Assembly (NCBI RefSeq): GCF_011089885.1
Contig: NZ_JAANBD010000023.1
Span: 1 to 64,000, forward strand
Length of the DNA stretch: 64,000 nt
Origin: Thioalkalivibrio sp. XN279
Lineage (GTDB): Bacteria; Pseudomonadota; Gammaproteobacteria; Steroidobacterales; XN24
Direction of reading: 5' to 3'
Shown: positions 59,440-64,000 of the stretch, in pieces
Position numbering within the stretch: the stretch's first letter is position 1
Layout: every line of letters begins with the position of its first letter
Translations under genes and position numbers: made by a program
Notes under the pieces: generated by a model
What the model saw: only the letters and a program-made list of their open reading frames with translations
The model's database searches: none
What the model was told of the DNA's origin: nothing

Positions 59440-60426
59440 TCAGGTACCGGCGCCGACCGGTCGCAACACCTCCATGACGAGGTAGGCGGTATAGCCGATG
59501 TAAGCGGCCAGCAGCAGGGCACCGGCAGGGCGGTTGATACCGCCGCGGCCGCGGAAGCCGTAGCCGATGAGGAACAGGGCCAGGGTCAGCGAAGCCATGA
59601 CCAGTATGTCTCGATTGAAGACCTCCGGCCCCACCGCCAGCGGATGAATCGTGCCGGCGATCCCGACTACAGCCAGGGTGTTGAACAGGTTGGAACCGAG
59701 GATGTTGCCGAGCGCGATGTCATGTTCGCCCTTCCGGGCGGCAATGATTGATGCCGCCAGTTCGGGCAGCGAGGTACCGACCGCGATGACGGTCAGGCCG
59801 ATGATCAGGTCGCTGACGCCGAAGCCGTGCGCGATCTCCACCGCGCCCCAGACCAGGATCCGGGAACTGACGATCAAGAGGGCCAGACCGACCGCGAGCC
59901 AGAACGCGGCACGGCGCACGGGCATGGCGCGAAGCTCGAGCTCCTGCTCGATGTCCTGCCCCAGGGCATCCGCCTTGGTCCGCAAGCCGTGCCAGATGGC
60001 CCAGCCCATCAGCCCGGCGAACACCGCCAGCAGCACGGCAGCATCCAGGCGGGTGATCTCTCCGTCCCAGAGTTGCCAGGCCGCCAGGGCCGTGACGCCC
60101 ATCAGGATCGGCAGTTCCTTGTACAAGACTTGCGAATTGACGGCGATTGGGGCGATCAGGGCCGTCACCCCGAGGATCAGGGCGATGTTGGTGATGTTCG
60201 AGCCATAGGCGTTGCCGAGGGCAATCCCGGGGTTGCCCTGCAAGGCAGCCAGGGCCGAAACCAGCATTTCCGGTGCGGAAGTGCCGAAGCCTACGATCAC
60301 CATGCCGATCAGGAGCGGCGGCGTGCCGTAGTGGTGGGCGACGGAGGCCGCCCCCTCCACGAAGCGGTCGGCGCTCCAGACCAGGAGCACGAGGCTGAGA
60401 ATTACCGTGATAAAAGCCAGTGTCAT
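59440..60426 (-). CDS. Calcium/sodium antiporter (YrbG-type), copy A
   Basis: This 328-residue CaCA protein has ten membrane helices in two halves. The alpha-1 motif is VGFGTSAPEMLVSALAA and the alpha-2 motif AVGTSLPELAASIIAA; each has the Glu that binds Ca2+. A short hydrophilic loop (about 155-175) joins the halves. It is very similar to copy B at 62785, with identical DNA blocks of about 67 and 80-90 bp. ATG 60426 is chosen. Confidence 0.93.
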   Translation of the reverse strand: MTLAFITVILSLVLLVWSADRFVEGAASVAHHYGTPPLLIGMVIVGFGTSAPEMLVSALAALQGNPGIALGNAYGSNITNIALILGVTALIAPIAVNSQVLYKELPILMGVTALAAWQLWDGEITRLDAAVLLAVFAGLMGWAIWHGLRTKADALGQDIEQELELRAMPVRRAAFWLAVGLALLIVSSRILVWGAVEIAHGFGVSDLIIGLTVIAVGTSLPELAASIIAARKGEHDIALGNILGSNLFNTLAVVGIAGTIHPLAVGPEVFNRDILVMASLTLALFLIGYGFRGRGGINRPAGALLLAAYIGYTAYLVMEVLRPVGAGT

Positions 60427-60765
60427 AGCGGGATAGAAGTCCTGGGTGGGTTCGGGCGGCAATGAGGGTCTTTCCTGGCTCCACGCCAACGACGCTCAGC
60501 TCTGCTCGCCTTCGCGCCGCACAAGATCACTCCGGGCAAGTTTACTGGCAGGGTAACCGGCTTCGTGAAGGCAATCGAGCGCATTCCGGTGAAGATCAAG
60601 CAGGTGTGCAGTGCAGAACCCATCGTGCATTCCTGCTTGCGGCGGTCAGCGGCCGCAAAGACTTGCGCTCGCTGCAACGCCGGCACCCATTTTGGGGCGT
60701 CACCCCATTGCGGCTCCGCTGGCGCGTCCATGACTATGCGACGCCGATATCAGAGGAGCGGACGC

Positions 60766-61797
60766 ATGAAGGCTTTCAGTGTTGCACGGGTCCTGGGCGT
60801 CGCCGCGATCGCGCTGGCCGCGGCTCCGGTGTTTGCCGCCGACGACCGGGTGCCCGCGACGCGGGGCTTCCACGGCAACCTGTTGCTCGGCGCGGGCTAC
60901 TTCGATCTCGAGAGCAACCTCGTGGCGGGGAACGACCTGATCGACGCCAGCACCAGGACCATCACTTCGGTCACGCAGGCGCCGCCGTCCAACGACACCA
61001 CCTACGGCATCGTCAGCGGTGAGCTGGCTTACGTCTTCGGCGACCGGTGGGAGGCGTTCTTCGGCGTCAGTATCGAAGACTACGTGACGCTGGATTTCTC
61101 CACGCGCCTGGGCGTGCGCAAGCAGTGGGACGGCGTCGGGGTGCTGGGCGCGAGCTTCGTGACGACGGCTGCGCTGCCCACCGAGGTGTGGGCGGATCCC
61201 TACCTCGTGGGCACGCCCCGCCTCGCCACCGAGCGCGATTCCAACGGGGTGCGGCTCGACTGGTGGCGCATCTTCGGCACGGAGTTCTTTGCCCAGCTGC
61301 AGAGCCGGGAGATCGAGCTGGACACCGAGGCGAGCGGCACCGATCCGGTACTCGGCCTCAGCGCCGACGAGATCCTGCTGCTGCGACGCGACGGCACCGA
61401 CAGCCGCGCGACCCTGGGCTACCGCTGGGAGAACGGGCGCCACACCTGGCAGCCGGAGTTCACCTTCACGACGGCAGACCGTGACGGCGATGCGATTGCG
61501 GCGGAGGCGACCGCCCTGCAGCTGTCGTACGGCTACCGCGGCGATACCTGGACGCTGGCGGCCGCGGCTTCCGTGTTCCAGCGGGAGCACGACGAAGCCA
61601 ACCCGGTGTATGGCCTGAAGACCGATGCGGATGGCTACGCGATCTCGCTCTCTGCTTTCCGCAAGCTGGACCTCGGCAGCGGCGACTGGCGCGCCTTCGC
61701 CAACGTGATCCATGCCGAGAACGATTCCGACATCGACTTCCACGACGCCTCGGCTTTCGCCGCCAGCATCGGCCTCGCGTATTTCTTCGGGCGCTAG
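60766..61797 (+). CDS. DUF2860-like outer-membrane barrel protein
   Basis: This 343-residue precursor has a signal peptide ending near VFA-AD. The mature start GFHGNLLLGAGYFDLESNL resembles DUF2860-type barrels, and the C-terminal strand is ASIGLAYFFGR. GGAGCG precedes the ATG; in-frame starts at 60565 and 60730 are less likely because a signal peptide begins at this ATG. Function unknown. It lies between the two antiporter copies. Confidence 0.7.
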   Translation: MKAFSVARVLGVAAIALAAAPVFAADDRVPATRGFHGNLLLGAGYFDLESNLVAGNDLIDASTRTITSVTQAPPSNDTTYGIVSGELAYVFGDRWEAFFGVSIEDYVTLDFSTRLGVRKQWDGVGVLGASFVTTAALPTEVWADPYLVGTPRLATERDSNGVRLDWWRIFGTEFFAQLQSREIELDTEASGTDPVLGLSADEILLLRRDGTDSRATLGYRWENGRHTWQPEFTFTTADRDGDAIAAEATALQLSYGYRGDTWTLAAAASVFQREHDEANPVYGLKTDADGYAISLSAFRKLDLGSGDWRAFANVIHAENDSDIDFHDASAFAASIGLAYFFGR

Positions 61798-61890
61798 GAG
61801 CAGCGGTCCGGTCCGCATGTTGCGCAGGACCTGGGGGGGCTGAGCACGCGGGCGGATACCAAGGCTCTCCCCGATGGGGACCCGCCAGGC

Positions 61891-62616
61891 CTATTGCTGA
61901 ACGGCAGGCGTCCGCCAGAGCCAGTCTTCCCCGTCCACGAAGGACAGGTGCCGGAATCCCTCGCGGTCGGCGGGCTTCAGTCCCTTGGTGACCGCGGCGC
62001 GGTCCAGCATGTCCTGCGGCGGCGTGAGCAGGCGGCGGCCGAAACCGGGCCACAGCGTGCGCAGGTAGCGCTCCGGATCCGCTTGCAGGGCGACGACCGT
62101 GCTGGCGCACAGGGCGGTGCCGAAGCCGGATGCGAGCGTCTGCATCCGTGCGGCGCAGTTCAACGGGTAACCGACGAAGTCCACTTCGCTGGCGGCGCTC
62201 AGGTGAGGCTCGAGCTGGATACGGATCGCCTCGCCAATGGAGATCCCCACGCCGTAGCCGGTCGGGGCGGGATACGGTAGCGACTGGGCGAGTTCGGCGT
62301 AGCCCTTGTGCAGGTCGAATGTCGCGTCCAGCGCACTGGCGAGGCAGCGCGGCAGGTCTTCCTCGCTCTCCAGTTCCCAGAGCAACACGAAGCCGTCGCC
62401 CAGGAACTTCTGGAAGGGATGCTCATAGTCGTCGCACAGCTGCATGACATAGCCGAACTGCAGCTTGACGAGGTCCGCCACGTGGTCGAGCGGTTGCGTC
62501 TCGCTCCAGTTTGAAAAGCCACGCATGTCCGCGAACATCGCCACGATGCGTGAACGGGCGCCGAAGCGCTGGTGGCTTTGGGTCGCCAGGCGTAATGCCG
62601 AAGTTCTCTTGTACAT
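61891..62616 (-). CDS. Class III adenylate/guanylate cyclase, single domain
   Basis: This 241-residue protein is a bare cyclase homology domain. Metal-binding Asp30 (FADMRGFS) and Asp74 (FLGDGFV), Asp146 in the purine region, and transition-state Asn153 and Arg157 (PLNCAARM) are all present, so it may be active. It has no sensor, membrane or HAMP domain, so any control must come from a partner or through transcription. It may make cAMP or cGMP. It is convergent with the DUF2860-like gene. Confidence 0.85.
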   Translation of the reverse strand: MYKRTSALRLATQSHQRFGARSRIVAMFADMRGFSNWSETQPLDHVADLVKLQFGYVMQLCDDYEHPFQKFLGDGFVLLWELESEEDLPRCLASALDATFDLHKGYAELAQSLPYPAPTGYGVGISIGEAIRIQLEPHLSAASEVDFVGYPLNCAARMQTLASGFGTALCASTVVALQADPERYLRTLWPGFGRRLLTPPQDMLDRAAVTKGLKPADREGFRHLSFVDGEDWLWRTPAVQQ

Positions 62617-62784
62617 GTCGCCTGAAGCCTTGAGTGGGTGCGATGACCGGCGTTCATGGATACCACCATCCGGCCGTCACGCCAAGCGAAAGGCTGTGGC
62701 GATGTTGTCCATGGCCGCTGGTGCAGGGCAAGCGTGTTCATACGGCCCCAGGAAACAGGCTGCGTCCCCAAGACAACGCCATAC

Positions 62785-63771
62785 TCAACCGACTACCGCG
62801 GGCGCCAGCAATACCTCCCTGACAAGGTAGGCCGTGTAGCCAAGATAAGAGGCCAGCAGCAAGGCGCCCGCGACGCGATTGATACCGCCGCGGCCGCGGA
62901 AGCCGTAGCCGATGAGGAACAGGGCCAGGGTCAGCGAAGCCATGACCATCATGTCCCGGGTGAAGACCTCCGGCCCCACCGCAAGCGGATGAATCGTGCC
63001 GGCGATCCCCACCACTGCGAGGGTGTTGAACAGGTTGGAACCGATGATGTTGCCGAGCGCGATATCGTGCTCGCCTTTCCTGGCGGCAATGATTGACGCC
63101 GCCAGTTCCGGCAACGACGTGCCCACCGCGATGACGGTCAGGCCGATGATCAGGTCGCTGACGCCGAAGCCGTGCGCGATCTCCACCGCGCCCCAGACCA
63201 GGATCCGGGAACTGACCACCAGGAGCGCGAGGCCGACGACAAGCCAGAATACGGCACGGCCCACGGGCATGGCCCGAGCCTCGAGTTCCTGCTCGATGTC
63301 CTGCCCGAGCGTGTCCGCCTTGGTCTTCAAGCCCTCCCAGATGGCCCAGCTCATCAGTACCACGAACAAGGCCAGCAGACCGACAGCCTCCAGCCGGGTG
63401 ATCTCGCCGTCCCAGAGTTGCCAGGCCGCCAGTGCGGTCACACCCATCAGGATCGGCAGTTCCTTGTGCAGGACCTGCGATTGGACGGCAATCGGGGAAA
63501 TCAAGGCCGTCGCCCCGAGAACCAGGGCGATGTTGGTGATGTTCGAGCCATAGGCGTTGCCCAGCGCAATGCCGGGATTGCCCTGCGAGGCGGCCAGTAT
63601 CGACACCATGATCTCGGGGGCGGAAGTGCCGAAGCCTACGATCACCATGCCGATCAGGAGTGGCGGCGTGCCGTAATGGTGGGCGATGGAGGCCGCGCCC
63701 TCGACGAAGCGGTCGGCGCTCCAGACCAGGAGCACTAGGCAAAGGACGACCGCGACAAAGGCGAGTGTCAT
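62785..63771 (-). CDS. Calcium/sodium antiporter (YrbG-type), copy B
   Basis: This 328-residue CaCA antiporter is a close copy of 59440-60426. The alpha motifs VGFGTSAPEIMVSILAA and AVGTSLPELAASIIAA are intact. Differences cluster at the N-terminus, in the linker and at the C-terminus, while long runs around the alpha-2 motif are identical in DNA. Both copies look functional. ATG 63771 is chosen. Confidence 0.93.
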   Translation of the reverse strand: MTLAFVAVVLCLVLLVWSADRFVEGAASIAHHYGTPPLLIGMVIVGFGTSAPEIMVSILAASQGNPGIALGNAYGSNITNIALVLGATALISPIAVQSQVLHKELPILMGVTALAAWQLWDGEITRLEAVGLLALFVVLMSWAIWEGLKTKADTLGQDIEQELEARAMPVGRAVFWLVVGLALLVVSSRILVWGAVEIAHGFGVSDLIIGLTVIAVGTSLPELAASIIAARKGEHDIALGNIIGSNLFNTLAVVGIAGTIHPLAVGPEVFTRDMMVMASLTLALFLIGYGFRGRGGINRVAGALLLASYLGYTAYLVREVLLAPAVVG

Positions 63772-63802
63772 ACCGGGATGAAGCGCCTGGATCAGGTCAG
63801 GT

Positions 63803-64000
63803 TCAGACGAGGGTCATTACGATCAGCCACACTACGACCAGCCCGACCGCAAAATCGTTCCGTCCCGGGGTACGCCAGAGCGCTCCGAACAGGAACAGGT
63901 TGTAGGGCACGGGAGCGAAATGCAGCACGACGGCCAGGACCGAGGGCGCGCCCTGGGTGACGGCCGCCAACGCCAGCATGGTCGCGATCAGGTTGACCAG
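63803..64000 (-). CDS. Partial membrane protein, C-terminal part
   Basis: Reading from the window edge, 65 codons end in TGA at 63803. They give two hydrophobic helices (LVNLIATMLALAAVT and FAVGLVVVWLIVMTLV) around APVPYNLFLFGALWRTPGRN. The start lies beyond 64000. It is upstream of antiporter copy B on the same strand. No family is recognised from this piece. Confidence 0.55.
   Translation of the reverse strand: MVNLIATMLALAAVTQGAPSVLAVVLHFAPVPYNLFLFGALWRTPGRNDFAVGLVVVWLIVMTLV

Noticed and set aside
1-64000. tRNA, rRNA, CRISPR or intact insertion sequence
   Set aside because: I looked in the intergenic gaps and saw no cloverleaf, rRNA signature, regular repeat-spacer pattern or transposase.

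Overview
This 64 kb window is a gene-dense, GC-rich bacterial chromosome segment. I see about 61 protein genes, no rRNA or tRNA, no CRISPR array and no intact insertion sequence. The gene families suggest a heterotrophic, lipid-handling gammaproteobacterium: DbpA, YpfJ-type peptidase, FadL-like porin, wax ester synthase, TolB-like/TPR proteins, DmeF and a glutaredoxin-MauE fusion. The genus cannot be fixed from sequence alone. Genes are packed, with many ATGA-type start/stop overlaps that imply translationally coupled operons.

Layout. 0-11 kb is a lipid block, mostly on the minus strand: an iron-type alcohol dehydrogenase coupled to an SCP2-like protein, a PlsC-like acyltransferase, a FabH-type condensing enzyme, a VapBC pair, and an operon of a second iron-type alcohol dehydrogenase, an acyl-ACP-reductase-like protein and a wax ester synthase (WS/DGAT). 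These last three could make acyl aldehyde, fatty alcohol and wax ester in sequence. The reductase and the synthase both end in histone H1-like Lys/Arg/Ala tails. 11-19.5 kb carries a TMEM175-like channel, PPK2, a FadL-like porin, an XRE/membrane-protein pair with a readable promoter-operator, and a PadR regulator/membrane-protein pair with a perfect palindromic operator. 19.5-29 kb holds a transporter-like/spermidine synthase fusion, paired small membrane proteins, an alpha/beta hydrolase, a DUF4010-type protein, MgtE, a YpfJ-like metallopeptidase and a CaCA antiporter. 29-33 kb is an amidohydrolase-HIT-glycosidase operon. 33-47 kb has three proteins sharing a TolB-like plus TPR core behind three different N-termini (winged helix, membrane anchor, TIR), with the metal exporter DmeF between two secreted beta-propeller proteins. 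47-64 kb contains an MFS transporter, GST, the tRNA t6A synthase Sua5/TsaC, an alkylsulfatase, outer-membrane proteins, an aldose dehydrogenase, DbpA, a serine hydrolase, two near-identical Ca2+/Na+ antiporters and a stand-alone nucleotide cyclase.

Several gaps hold decayed gene fragments: ParD antitoxin, aldehyde dehydrogenase, XRE regulator and flavin monooxygenase. The signals most worth follow-up are the wax-ester operon with basic tails, the three-way TolB/TPR family, the gene-conversion mosaic between the antiporters, and a set of start codons sitting 6 nt behind a -10-like hexamer with no Shine-Dalgarno, which suggests leaderless mRNAs.
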